Of a stretch of DNA of 25,223 nucleotides, positions 1 to 9,940 are shown in pieces. The translations under genes were made by a program, and so were the position numbers. Numbering within the stretch: position 1 is the stretch's first letter; each line of letters opens with the position of its first letter. The stretch lies in assembly GCA_900553805.1 (NCBI GenBank), contig USEU01000027.1, positions 1-25,223 of the forward strand. Direction: 5' to 3'. Below the pieces are notes generated by a model. That model had not been told where the DNA came from. It saw only the letters and a list, made by a program, of their open reading frames with translations, and did not search any database. Source of the DNA: an uncultured Eubacteriales bacterium. Its GTDB lineage: Bacteria > Bacillota > Clostridia > Oscillospirales > Oscillospiraceae.

Positions 1-2537
<2,537 letters not shown>

Positions 2538-2557
2538 TCGAAGATCCCAATGAAAAT

Positions 2558-2599
2558 CCCCCTGCCAACGCGTTTTCAGCGTTGGCAGGGGGTATTTGT
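2558..2599. terminator. Bidirectional terminator after rpoC
   Basis: A perfect 14-bp inverted repeat (arms 2558-2571 and 2579-2592, 7-base loop GTTTTCA) lies between the converging rpoC and the minus-strand gamma-lyase gene. A short T-rich tail (TATTTG) follows on the plus strand and an ATTTTCATT tail on the minus strand, so it probably ends transcription from both sides. Confidence 0.85.
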
Positions 2600-2625
2600 C
2601 TGCAATTGCGGACTGCGCAGGGCAC

Positions 2626-3909
2626 TCAGAGCGTTGCCAGTCCGGCGTCCACCATCTTTTGCAGGCTCATAAGGATGCCCAGCTTGGCGTGATACCAGGT
2701 CAGGCCGCCCTGGAAGTAGACGGCGTAGGGGGGACGGATGGGGCCGTCGGCGGACAGCTCAATGGAGCTGCCCTGGACGAAGGCGCCGGCGGCCATAATG
2801 ACCTTGTCACTGTAACCGGGCATGTCCCAGGGAAGGGGGTCGGCATAGGAGTCTACCGGGGCGGCGGCCTGGATGCCCTTGCAGAAGGCGATCATGCCCG
2901 CCTCGCTGCCCAGCTCCACGGCCTGGATGATGTCGTGGCGCTCTTCCGCCGCGCCGGGGACACAGCGGAAGCCCAGTGGCTCATACAGGTTGGCGGCGAA
3001 TACCGCGCCCTTTTCCGCACTGGCGACCACCGTAGGGGCCAGGAAGAAGCCCTGATACAGGGCGGGCATCAGGCCCAGATTCGCGCCTACCTCCTGCCCC
3101 AGGCCGGGAGCGGAGAGCCGGTAGGCACACCGGCTGACGCATTTTTCCGTGCCGCAGATGTAGCCGCCGATGGGGGCCAGGCCGCCGCCGGGATTCTTGA
3201 TGAGGGAGCCTACCACCATGTCCGCGCCCACGTCGGAGGGTTCCATGGTTTCCACAAATTCGCCGTAGCAATTGTCCACCATCACCACCACGTCCGGCTT
3301 GATGCCCTTGCAGAAGGCAATCAGCTCCCCAATCTGGGTGACGGAGAAGGTGGGGCGGGTGGCATAGCCCTTGGAGCGCTGGATGGTGATGAGCTTTGTT
3401 TTCTCGTTGATGGCACCTTTGATGCCCTCGTAGTCGAAGCCGCCGTCCGGCAGCAGGTCTACCTGACGGTAGCTGACCCCGTACTCCGCCAGGGAGCAGG
3501 GGCTTTCCCGGATGCCGATGACCTCCTGCAGGGTGTCGTAGGGCATGCCCACGGGGGAGAGCAGCTCGTCGCCGGGGAGCAGATTGGCGCTCAGAGCTAC
3601 GGTCAGAGCATGGGTGCCGCAGGTGATCTGGGGGCGCACCAGGGCGGCCTCGGTGTGGAAAACGTCGGCGTAGACCTTTTCCAGATTGTCTCTGCCCAGG
3701 TCGTCATAGCCATAGCCGGTGGTGGCGGCAAAGCAAGCAGCGGACACATTGTTCTTCTGCATGGCGGCAATCACCTTGGCCTGGTTAAATTCCGCAATGC
3801 GGTCAATGGCATCAAACCGTTCCCTCAGCCGCGCCAGTGCCTTTTCACCGTATCCATAGACGGCGGAGGAAATTCCCATTGCTTCGTATTGCTGTTTTAA
3901 TTGCTCCAT
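2626..3909 (-). CDS. Methionine gamma-lyase / aluminium-resistance family PLP enzyme
   Basis: A 427-residue cytosolic PLP-dependent enzyme of the Cys/Met-metabolism fold, of the Met_gamma_lyase type often labelled 'aluminium resistance protein' (Bacillus YnbB). Seen in the sequence: TCGTHALTVAL near residue 97 (cofactor phosphate region), MVDNCYGEF near 210 with the Asp that pairs with the pyridine nitrogen, and VGSLIKNPGGG with Lys238 as the expected Schiff-base lysine. Length is normal for the family and no break is seen. The start at 3909 has only a weak purine-rich site (AAGAGAAT), but the N-terminus fits the family. It is monocistronic: its promoter overlaps the terminator of the previous gene, and it converges on rpoC. 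The true substrate is not established for this family; a C-S lyase acting on Met/Cys-like compounds is inferred from fold only. Confidence 0.88.
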   Translation of the reverse strand: MEQLKQQYEAMGISSAVYGYGEKALARLRERFDAIDRIAEFNQAKVIAAMQKNNVSAACFAATTGYGYDDLGRDNLEKVYADVFHTEAALVRPQITCGTHALTVALSANLLPGDELLSPVGMPYDTLQEVIGIRESPCSLAEYGVSYRQVDLLPDGGFDYEGIKGAINEKTKLITIQRSKGYATRPTFSVTQIGELIAFCKGIKPDVVVMVDNCYGEFVETMEPSDVGADMVVGSLIKNPGGGLAPIGGYICGTEKCVSRCAYRLSAPGLGQEVGANLGLMPALYQGFFLAPTVVASAEKGAVFAANLYEPLGFRCVPGAAEERHDIIQAVELGSEAGMIAFCKGIQAAAPVDSYADPLPWDMPGYSDKVIMAAGAFVQGSSIELSADGPIRPPYAVYFQGGLTWYHAKLGILMSLQKMVDAGLATL

Positions 3910-3953
3910 TGTTTTATTCTCTTTTCTTTTATATTCAATCGAAATTCACCCAA

Positions 3954-3982
3954 ATTATATAAAAAACCGCCTCCTTTGTCAA
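3954..3982 (-). promoter_or_regulatory. Consensus sigma-A promoter of the gamma-lyase gene, overlapping a terminator
   Basis: Reading the minus strand, TTGACA (3977-3982), a 17-base spacer and TATAAT (3954-3959) make a perfect consensus promoter about 45 bases before the start codon at 3909. The -35 box lies in the hairpin loop, and the spacer carries the 3' stem arm and the T-run, of the terminator that ends the upstream gene. Confidence 0.85.
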
Positions 3983-3992
3983 GCAGGAGGCG
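3961..3992 (-). terminator. Terminator of the zinc-peptidase/phospholipase-like operon
   Basis: The 8-bp arms CGCCTCCT and AGGAGGCG (3968-3975 and 3985-3992) flank a 9-base loop and are followed on the minus strand by GGTTTTTTATA. It lies 10 bases after the stop codon of the gene at 4002-4676. The loop holds the -35 box of the next promoter. On the plus strand GAGTTTTTG follows the stem, so the site may work both ways. Confidence 0.85.
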
Positions 3993-4001
3993 AGTTTTTG
4001 A

Positions 4002-4676
4002 TTAAATGCCGTATTCGGTTTTCAGGCGGGACAGAATTTCCGCACAGGCGCTTGTCACAAACCCGTCCATCTGTCCTTCGGTTAGATAGGGATATTCCCG
4101 GTCAACGTGGTCGTTTTCTTCCAGATAGAAGGAAGTGATGTACTGCCGCCGGTTGTCAAAGGCATCCGGGGCAAATTCACTCATAAATACGTTTTGATAG
4201 CCTATCGCACCGGAATAAATCCGAAAGGAACGGAAATCAGGATGCTGGCGCAGATACTTGCAATCCAGGTCATACCAGTCTTCTTTTGCGCGGACAATCA
4301 GCCCCTGCCGGTCTGCCTGCCACTGGTCTGGGAAACGCTCCTTCAGGGCGTTTCCCACCTGGGCGCTCCACAGCTGGTCGGTCATCAAGTGGACAAGATA
4401 CCCCAGAAAGAAGGAATTTTGCGCCGGAGTGTAGCTTGTGCGCTGCTCAGGGGTGAAATACCGCTCCACAAACGCCGGAATGCAGATGTTCTTTGAAATG
4501 GAATGATCCACCCGGAAGTGGGAGACAATCACACTGGGAGTAAATTCGCTCCAATCCTCGTTGGGGATGCCGCTGTCCGGGGCAATGTTGCCAACCACAA
4601 AATCCACGGCGGAAAGCCCGGGCAGACTGTCCAGCAGCCGGTCGGCAATGCGCAGATGAACCATCCAGGAAGCCAT
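4002..4676 (-). CDS. Zinc-dependent phospholipase C-like protein
   Basis: A 224-residue protein resembling the Zn_dep_PLPC family (phospholipase C/P1 nuclease fold), a group common in Clostridia and mostly uncharacterised. Seen: an N-terminal His in MASWMVHLRIADRLL, FVVGNIAPDSG with Asp34, SHFRVDHS with His53 and His58, and LGYLVHLMTDQLW with His96 and Asp100, a pattern consistent with a multi-zinc cluster. There is no signal peptide, so unlike secreted clostridial alpha-toxins it is probably cytosolic. The start at 4676 follows AAGGAG by about 8 bases, and that site begins directly after the stop of the upstream zinc-peptidase gene, so the two are very likely co-transcribed. Substrate is unknown; a housekeeping hydrolase is the cautious reading. 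Confidence 0.75.
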   Translation of the reverse strand: MASWMVHLRIADRLLDSLPGLSAVDFVVGNIAPDSGIPNEDWSEFTPSVIVSHFRVDHSISKNICIPAFVERYFTPEQRTSYTPAQNSFFLGYLVHLMTDQLWSAQVGNALKERFPDQWQADRQGLIVRAKEDWYDLDCKYLRQHPDFRSFRIYSGAIGYQNVFMSEFAPDAFDNRRQYITSFYLEENDHVDREYPYLTEGQMDGFVTSACAEILSRLKTEYGI

Positions 4677-4690
4677 ATCGTTTCTCCTTT

Positions 4691-5410
4691 TTAATCGTTC
4701 CGTCTTCTGTTGTTGCCAAACAGCACCAGCAGCCGCAGCAGCTGGGCAAGTGCGGCGGCGGTGGCAGCCACGTAGGTCATGGCGGCGGCGCTCAGGGTTT
4801 TCCGCGCGCCTGCAAGCTCGTCGTCCGTCAGGATGCCGTTTTGCTCAATGGCGGCCAGAGCGCGGTGGCTGGCGTTGAATTCCACCGGCAGGGTCACCAG
4901 CTGGAACAGCACCGAAAGGCCAAAGCAGGCAATGCCCAGATTGATGAAGAAATCCGAGGTGTTGCCCAGGGAGGAGAAAAGGATGCCCAGCAGGATCAGG
5001 GGCATGGCCAGCTTGGAGCCGAAATTGGTGACGGGGATGATGGCGGCGCGGAGCTTGATGGGGGCGTATCCCTGGGCGTACTGCACCGCATGGCCCGCCT
5101 CGTGGCAGGCGACGCCGATGGCGGCGGTGGAGGTGCTGCCGTACACATCGTCGGACAGGCGGATCACGTTGGTGGTCGGGTCATAGTGATCCGTCAGGTT
5201 GCCGCCGATCCGCTCAATGCGCACGTTCCCGATCCCGTTGGCCCGCAGCACCCGCTGTGCCGCGTCCGCGCCGGTGATGCCCCGGGAGGAAAGCTGCCGG
5301 GAGTAGCGCTTGAAGGTCGAATTCACCCGGGCGCTTGCCCACAGCGAGAGGATCAGGCAGGGGAGCACCAGATAGACATAGGTCCAGTCAAAACCGTAAT
5401 AATAGGGCAT
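4691..5410 (-). CDS. Membrane zinc metallopeptidase, YugP family
   Basis: A 239-residue integral-membrane protein of the Zn_peptidase_2 (YugP) family. One N-terminal membrane helix (about residues 11-26) is followed by a soluble region with HEAGHAVQ at 103-110, whose two His and Glu form the gluzincin zinc/catalytic site, and then by two or more hydrophobic helices (about 120-175) and a hydrophobic C-terminus (about 205-230). I chose the ATG at 5408-5410 rather than upstream starts because GGAAAGGAG precedes it at good spacing and homologues begin MPYYYGFDWTY. A strong extended -10 promoter lies upstream, and the phospholipase-like gene follows 14 bases downstream. The family's substrates are unknown; membrane protein turnover is an inference. 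Confidence 0.88.
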   Translation of the reverse strand: MPYYYGFDWTYVYLVLPCLILSLWASARVNSTFKRYSRQLSSRGITGADAAQRVLRANGIGNVRIERIGGNLTDHYDPTTNVIRLSDDVYGSTSTAAIGVACHEAGHAVQYAQGYAPIKLRAAIIPVTNFGSKLAMPLILLGILFSSLGNTSDFFINLGIACFGLSVLFQLVTLPVEFNASHRALAAIEQNGILTDDELAGARKTLSAAAMTYVAATAAALAQLLRLLVLFGNNRRRND

Positions 5411-5468
5411 AAAAGGCTCCTTTCCGGGAGAAAAACCATATTTTCTCCGTCTCTGTTTGATTATTTTT

Positions 5469-5496
5469 ATTATATCACACTTTGAAAAAAAGGCAA
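5469..5496 (-). promoter_or_regulatory. Promoter of the YugP-type peptidase operon
   Basis: On the minus strand TTGCCT (5491-5496), a 16-base spacer and TATAAT (5469-5474), with an extended -10 TGA directly before TATAAT. It sits about 58 bases upstream of the start codon at 5410. Confidence 0.75.
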
Positions 5497-5568
5497 CGCA
5501 TTGCCGGTGGAGTTTACCCCAAAGGGATAAAATATTCACATTTTGTTCATATACTGCCATGCGGAAAC

Positions 5569-5577
5569 TGCTATACT
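5569..5577 (+). promoter_or_regulatory. Extended -10 promoter of the AI-2E-family permease gene
   Basis: TGCTATACT fits an extended -10 (TGnTATAnT) 37 bases before the ATG at 5615. No good -35 box is seen at the right distance (ATATAC at 5549-5554 is weak), which is tolerable for an extended -10 promoter. It is divergent from the peptidase promoter. Confidence 0.5.
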
Positions 5578-5614
5578 TGTGCCGTAAAGAATTGAGTTAC
5601 GGGAGGTGGGGACA

Positions 5615-7045
5615 ATGGAGGATCCCAAGAAGAGACGATATATTTATCTGATGCTCTCCGGCTTTGGCGCGATCAGCCTGAGCGTCATTTTGTTTTTTGT
5701 GCTGTACCGTTTGCAGGGCATCGGTCAGGTACTGAAGGATGTCAGGAAAATTCTAGCCCCTTTTATATATGGCGGTGTGGTGGCGTATCTGCTTCGCCCC
5801 ATGTGCAATACTTATGAGCGGTTCCTTGAAAAGCATCTGCCCGGCGGGATGAAGCGTTTGGCTTCCGGCATGGCCGTGTTCGGCAGCCTGCTGACGGCGC
5901 TGCTGCTGGTTTACGCGCTGGTCGCCATGATCGTCCCCCGGGTGCTGGACAGCTTGGTGGCCCTGGGCAAGATGGTCCCCTCCAAGCTGGAAGGCTTCCT
6001 GGGCTGGGCCGAGGAGACCTTCGGCGACAACGAGACCATGGACAGCGTGTTCGCATTCTTCAATACCAGCTATGAAAAGCTGTACCAGACAGCGGATGCC
6101 TGGGTGCGCAAGACCCTGCCCCAGATCACCACCCTGGTCACCAGCGTCGGCTCCAGCGTGTATGGCGTGGTGCTGAACCTGTATAACCTGGTGATCGGCC
6201 TGATCGTGGCCGTGTATGTGCTGTTCAGCCGCAAGCGTTTTGCCCGGCAGAGCACCCTGATTGTCCGCAGCATTTTCAGTCAGCGCTGGGCGGACGCCAT
6301 TCTGGAAGAGGTTTCGGTGATGGACAGGATGTTCGGCGGCTTTATCGACGCTAAGATTCTGGACTCGCTGATTATTGGCATCCTGTGCTATCTGGGCTGC
6401 CTGATCCTGCGGATGCCCAATACGCTGCTGATCTCCGTTTTCGTGGGCGTGACCAATATCATCCCGTTCTTTGGCCCGGTAATCGGCGCGGTGCCCTCGG
6501 TGCTGCTGATTCTGATCGACAGCCCCATCAAGGCGGTTTGGTTCGTTGTCTTTGTGATCGTTTTGCAGCAGCTGGACGGCAATGTGATCGGCCCGGGCAT
6601 CATGGGCAACCGCATCGGCATTTCCGGCTTCTGGGTGATGTTTGCCATCATCTTCTTTGGTGGCATCTGGGGCCTGACCGGCATGATCATCGGTGTGCCG
6701 CTGTTCGCGGTGATCTATGATCTGGTGCGCAAGTTTGTCAAGGCCAGCCTGGCCAAGCGGGGCAATATTGAGCTGTGGGAGCAGTATGTGGCGGATTTCC
6801 CCAACGAGGATGCGCCCAAGCCCGAGAGCGGCCCCCAGAGAGGCCAGTGGGACTGGGCAGAGGTCCGGCGGGGGGCCAAGTGCTTTTGGGGAAAGACCGT
6901 GGGCGGCCTGCGTACCTTCTGGCGCTGGTGCTGCATTGCCGGAGCATTCCTCAAAAAATGGGCGATCGCCGCCTGGGGCTGGCTGAAAAAGGCAGCCGCC
7001 TGGTGCGCTGTCAAATTGAAGGGCCTGAAGAACAGGTCAAAATAA
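5615..7045 (+). CDS. AI-2E family membrane transporter with a Trp/Lys-rich tail
   Basis: A 476-residue polytopic membrane protein of the AI-2E (TqsA/YdiK/YtvI-like) family. Seen: a positive N-terminus, paired hydrophobic helices near residues 15-60, a central soluble segment (about 100-160), and the conserved second half including GVTNIIPFFGPVIGAVPS, LQQLDGNVIGPGIMGNRIGISGFWVMFAIIFFGGIWGLTGMIIGVPLFAV. The ATG at 5615 is preferred over a GTG at 5606 because GGGAGG at 5601-5606 is then correctly spaced. After the last helix comes an unusual tail (about residues 410-476) with nine Trp and many Lys/Arg, ending in amphipathic stretches. Known members export AI-2, act as sodium/proton antiporters or have no known substrate, so the name does not imply AI-2 transport here. 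It is followed by a strong terminator. Confidence 0.85.
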   Translation: MEDPKKRRYIYLMLSGFGAISLSVILFFVLYRLQGIGQVLKDVRKILAPFIYGGVVAYLLRPMCNTYERFLEKHLPGGMKRLASGMAVFGSLLTALLLVYALVAMIVPRVLDSLVALGKMVPSKLEGFLGWAEETFGDNETMDSVFAFFNTSYEKLYQTADAWVRKTLPQITTLVTSVGSSVYGVVLNLYNLVIGLIVAVYVLFSRKRFARQSTLIVRSIFSQRWADAILEEVSVMDRMFGGFIDAKILDSLIIGILCYLGCLILRMPNTLLISVFVGVTNIIPFFGPVIGAVPSVLLILIDSPIKAVWFVVFVIVLQQLDGNVIGPGIMGNRIGISGFWVMFAIIFFGGIWGLTGMIIGVPLFAVIYDLVRKFVKASLAKRGNIELWEQYVADFPNEDAPKPESGPQRGQWDWAEVRRGAKCFWGKTVGGLRTFWRWCCIAGAFLKKWAIAAWGWLKKAAAWCAVKLKGLKNRSK

Positions 7046-7049
7046 AGCC

Positions 7050-7082
7050 AAAACCGCCGCGTTTCCCTGCGGCGGTTTTTTC
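7050..7082 (+). terminator. Rho-independent terminator after the AI-2E-family gene
   Basis: AAAACCGCCGC (7050-7060), loop GTTTCCCT, GCGGCGGTTTT, with a T-run ending at 7082. It lies 5 bases after the stop at 7045 and only 18 bases before the nrdG start. Confidence 0.9.
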
Positions 7083-7100
7083 GGAATGGGAGTGATGTGA

Positions 7101-7649
7101 ATGAATTATGCGGAAATCAAAAACTGTGACATTGCCAACGGCATCGGTGTGCGCGTCAGCCTGTTCGTCTCCGGCTGCACCCACCACTGCAAGGGCTGCT
7201 TTAATGAGGTCGCCTGGGATTTTGACTACGGAACGCCCTTTACGCAGGAAACCATCGACAAGATCCTGGATATGATGCGCCCCGGCTACATTCGGGGCCT
7301 GACCTTGCTGGGGGGCGAGCCCTTTGAGCCGCAGAACCAGGGGCCGATCGTGGAGCTGCTGCGGCAGATAAAGGAAAAAATGCCGGAAAAGAGCATCTGG
7401 GCTTTCTCCGGCTATCTCTTCGACCGGGATATCCTCTCCGGCCGCCTGGGGGACTGGAAGGTCACCCAGGAATACCTGAGCTATCTGGACGTGCTGGTGG
7501 ACGGACCCTTTGTGGAGGCAAAGAAGAATCTCTCCCTGCGTTTCCGGGGCTCGGAAAACCAGCGAATTATTGATGTGCCCGCCTCGCTGGCCCAGGGGAA
7601 AATCGTCCTCTGGCGGGATTGGCAGGGGGACGGAAGGGGAATGAAATGA
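7101..7649 (+). CDS. nrdG: Anaerobic ribonucleotide reductase activating protein (radical SAM)
   Basis: A 182-residue radical-SAM enzyme that installs the glycyl radical on the class III ribonucleotide reductase NrdD, needed for dNTP synthesis without oxygen. Seen: the N-terminal NCDIANGIGVRVSLFVSGCTHHCKGCFN with Cys26, Cys30 and Cys33 in the CxxxCxxC order that holds the 4Fe-4S cluster, then TLLGGEPFEPQN (the GGEP SAM-binding motif) and DVLVDGPFVE and LSLRFRGSENQRIIDV near the end, typical of NrdG. Length is normal. ATG at 7101 follows GGGAGTGATGTGA. The stop overlaps the start of dut. nrdD is not in this window, and a terminator ends only 18 bases upstream, leaving little room for a private promoter. 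Confidence 0.95.
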   Translation: MNYAEIKNCDIANGIGVRVSLFVSGCTHHCKGCFNEVAWDFDYGTPFTQETIDKILDMMRPGYIRGLTLLGGEPFEPQNQGPIVELLRQIKEKMPEKSIWAFSGYLFDRDILSGRLGDWKVTQEYLSYLDVLVDGPFVEAKKNLSLRFRGSENQRIIDVPASLAQGKIVLWRDWQGDGRGMK

Positions 7650-8083
7650 TGCAGATCGCGGTAAAGAAGCTGCGCCAGGGCGCAATGCTGCCCACCTTTG
7701 GCTCCCAGGAGGCCGCCGGGGCGGATCTGTACGCCTGCCTGGAGGCGGCCGTGACCATCCAGCCGGGGGAGACCGCATTCATCCCCACGGGGCTTGCCAT
7801 GGAGCTGCCCCGTGGCTATGTGGGCCTGATCTATGCCCGCAGCGGCCTGGCCTGCAAGCGGGGCCTGGCCCCGGCCAACAAGGTAGGCGTGATCGACAGC
7901 GACTACCGGGGGGAATTTATCGTCGCTCTTCACAACCACGGCCCGCAGGCGCAAACCGTCTCCAACGGCGAGCGCATTGCCCAGCTGGTGGTTGGCCCCA
8001 TTCTGATGCCGGAATATGTGGAAACCGCCTCCCTCTCTGATACCCAGAGAGGCCAAGGTGGCTTCGGCTCCACAGGGAAATAA
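7646..8083 (+). CDS. dut: dUTP diphosphatase (dUTPase)
   Basis: A 145-residue trimeric dUTPase that hydrolyses dUTP to dUMP and pyrophosphate, keeping uracil out of DNA and feeding dTMP synthesis. All five family motifs are visible in order: AAGADLYA (23-30), ARSGLA (64-69), NKVGVIDSDYRGE (78-90, with the catalytic Asp), GERIAQLV (108-115) and RGQGGFGST (135-143), whose Phe stacks on the uracil. The start ATG at 7646 (or the adjacent ATG at 7649) overlaps the nrdG stop and is preceded by GGAAGGGGA, so the pair is translationally coupled; both act on the deoxynucleotide pool. It ends 4 bases before the stop of the converging HD-domain gene, with no terminator between. Confidence 0.96.
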   Translation: MMQIAVKKLRQGAMLPTFGSQEAAGADLYACLEAAVTIQPGETAFIPTGLAMELPRGYVGLIYARSGLACKRGLAPANKVGVIDSDYRGEFIVALHNHGPQAQTVSNGERIAQLVVGPILMPEYVETASLSDTQRGQGGFGSTGK

Positions 8084-8087
8084 AAGA

Positions 8088-8678
8088 TCAACCGCACAGC
8101 TTGGCGCATTCGGCGGCGACGCTGGCTTCGCAGGAGCGCATGGCCAGGATCGTTTTCTCCATCAGCTCCTCCAGGGGCCAGCCCAGGCGGTCTGCGCCGG
8201 TCTGGATGACCTCACGGGAGCATCCGGCGGCGAACTTCTTGTCCTTGTATTTCTTTTTCAGACTGCTGACCTCCATGTCCATCACGGATTTGGAGGGGCG
8301 CATCCTGGCTGCCGCGCCGATCAGGCCGGTCAGCTCGTCGGCGGCGAAGAGCACCTTTTCCATCTGGTGCTCCGGCGCAACGTCGCTGCAAATGCCATAG
8401 CCATGGGAGCAGACCGCATGTACCAGCTCCGGCTCTGCGTCGATTTCGGCCAGCAGCTCCGGGGCTTTCTGGCAGTGCTGATCGGGGTATTTTTCAAAGT
8501 CCACATCGTGGAGCAGGCCGCACAGGCCCCAGAAGTCGGCATCTTCGCCGAAGCCCAGCTCCTGAGCGTACCAGCGCATCACGCCCTCCACCGTCAGCGC
8601 GTGGAGAATGTGGAACGGCTCCTGGTTGTATTTTTGCAGCAGCGCCAGCGCCTGCTGGCGGGAAATTGCGGTTTTCAT
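8088..8678 (-). CDS. HD-domain phosphohydrolase-like protein
   Basis: A 196-residue soluble protein with an HD-superfamily metal site: FHILHALTVEGVM (first His), LCGLLHDVDFEKYPDQH (the His-Asp pair and a further His) and ELVHAVCSHGYG. Such domains hydrolyse phosphate esters of nucleotides or act as phosphodiesterases; the substrate here cannot be told. The rest is helical, with a lysine-rich KKKYKDKKFAAG stretch near residue 150. The ATG at 8676-8678 was chosen over an in-frame start at 8702 because GGAGG lies about 8 bases upstream of it. A perfect consensus promoter lies upstream, so it is probably well expressed and monocistronic. It converges on dut with a 4-base gap. Confidence 0.8.
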   Translation of the reverse strand: MKTAISRQQALALLQKYNQEPFHILHALTVEGVMRWYAQELGFGEDADFWGLCGLLHDVDFEKYPDQHCQKAPELLAEIDAEPELVHAVCSHGYGICSDVAPEHQMEKVLFAADELTGLIGAAARMRPSKSVMDMEVSSLKKKYKDKKFAAGCSREVIQTGADRLGWPLEELMEKTILAMRSCEASVAAECAKLCG

Positions 8679-8710
8679 GGAATATCCTCCTGGTTCAATC
8701 AATTTTTCCT

Positions 8711-8739
8711 ATTATAATTTTCCTGCATGCATCTGTCAA
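8711..8739 (-). promoter_or_regulatory. Perfect consensus promoter of the HD-domain gene
   Basis: On the minus strand TTGACA (8734-8739), a 17-base spacer and TATAAT (8711-8716), 33 bases before the start codon. The spacer contains an 8-bp palindrome TGCATGCA (8724-8731). The divergent hydrolase gene at 8782 has only a weak TATAAA-like element at about 8759-8764. Confidence 0.85.
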
Positions 8740-8781
8740 TCATCCTTTGAAAACAAGATATAAATATTAGAGGTGACATGT

Positions 8782-9867
8782 ATGAACAACGTATTGGACT
8801 ACATCAGGTGGCGCGGGGACCTGTCCTTTGCCCAGGATCCGCTCAATGCCGTTGACGCGGTGATTTTCTCCAATCTGGTCTATATCCGTTACCCGAAGGA
8901 GCTGGTGACCGACGGCACACTGACCATGAACCAGGTGTGGGATGCCATGCGCCAGCGGGAGGACTATGCCCAGCTGGGCAATCCCCACCAGCTGGAGCTG
9001 CTCCAGGCGGCTGCCGCCTCCCATCGGTTCGGCGGGGTAAGGCTGGCCCGGTTCCGCAGCGAATTCATCCCGGAGGAGGATACCCAGTTTGCCGCCCTGA
9101 CAAATCTGCTGGATGACGGCACCCTGGCCGCCGCCTTCCGTGGGACGGACAACACCCTGGTGGGCTGGAAAGAGGATTTCAACATGAGCTTCCAGGAGGC
9201 GGTGCCCGCCCAGCGCCTGGCGGTGGAGTATGTCGAAATGCTCCATGAGCATTATCATCTGCCCATGTCCGTCTGCGGCCATTCCAAGGGCGGCAACCTG
9301 GCCATGTACGCGGCGGCAATGAGCAGCCCGGAGGTCCGGCAGCGTATTCAGGGTGTGTACAATAACGACGGCCCCGGCTTCCAGGAGCATATGCTCACCA
9401 CGCCGGGCTATCTGGAAATGGTGCCCCGCATTCATACCTTTGTGCCCCAGTCATCCATCATCGGTATGCTCATGGAGCACGCTGAGCCGTACCGGGTGAT
9501 CAAGAGCACCCAGGTGGGCATCATGCAGCACGACGTATTCACCTGGGAGGTGGAAGGAAAGTCCTTCATCCCGGTGGAGGAGCTGACCCCCGACGCCAAA
9601 TTCGTCAACGCCACCATCCGCGGCTGGCTGATGAGCATGGATTTGCAGGAGCGCAACCAGATGGTGGACGCCCTGTTCAAGCTCCTGACCTACGGCAATG
9701 TGGAGCGGGCAGCGGATATCTTCCAGCCGAAAAACATCCGCCAGTACATGAAGCTCATCAGCACTGACGACGACATCCGCCGCATTCTCACCGGGGAATT
9801 CGCAAGCCTCATCGACGCGGCCAAAAACGCCGCTGCCCCGGAGTCCCAGGAAAACGCGGAAGCGTGA
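8782..9867 (+). CDS. Mbeg1-like alpha/beta-hydrolase (DUF2974)
   Basis: A 361-residue protein of the Mbeg1-like (DUF2974) family, alpha/beta-hydrolase fold proteins common in Firmicutes and mostly uncharacterised. Seen: NAVDAVIFSNLVYI near the N-terminus, AAFRGTDNTLVGWKEDFNMSF (118-137), and the nucleophile elbow VCGHSKGGNLAMYAA with Ser168, followed by NNDGPGF, which is also family-typical. There is no signal peptide or membrane helix, so it is probably cytosolic. The start is the ATG at 8782, with AGAGGTGA about 7 bases before it; an upstream in-frame GTG at 8773 would overlap that site. The C-terminal ~80 residues are acidic and helical. A lipase- or esterase-like activity is inferred from fold only. 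Confidence 0.82.
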   Translation: MNNVLDYIRWRGDLSFAQDPLNAVDAVIFSNLVYIRYPKELVTDGTLTMNQVWDAMRQREDYAQLGNPHQLELLQAAAASHRFGGVRLARFRSEFIPEEDTQFAALTNLLDDGTLAAAFRGTDNTLVGWKEDFNMSFQEAVPAQRLAVEYVEMLHEHYHLPMSVCGHSKGGNLAMYAAAMSSPEVRQRIQGVYNNDGPGFQEHMLTTPGYLEMVPRIHTFVPQSSIIGMLMEHAEPYRVIKSTQVGIMQHDVFTWEVEGKSFIPVEELTPDAKFVNATIRGWLMSMDLQERNQMVDALFKLLTYGNVERAADIFQPKNIRQYMKLISTDDDIRRILTGEFASLIDAAKNAAAPESQENAEA

Positions 9868-9880
9868 CCCAACCAACGGT

Positions 9881-9908
9881 GGCCGCCCCGGTGCCGGGGC
9901 GGCCTTTT
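9881..9908 (+). terminator. GC-rich terminator after the Mbeg1-like gene
   Basis: GGCCGCCCCGG (9881-9891) pairs perfectly with CCGGGGCGGCC (9894-9904), followed by TTTT. It starts 14 bases after the stop codon. Confidence 0.85.
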
Positions 9909-9940
9909 GCGCTGGAGGCTTTCGGCCAATTCCACAAAAG

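Noticed and set aside
2596..3900. A 434-codon plus-strand open frame opposite the gamma-lyase gene
   Set aside because: The minus-strand frame encodes a full PLP enzyme with lysine and aspartate motifs; the plus frame has no motif and starts inside the rpoC terminator.
5615..7045. Naming this gene as a quorum-sensing AI-2 exporter
   Set aside because: The family name is historical; members have other substrates, and no luxS or lsr-type gene is in the window to support it.
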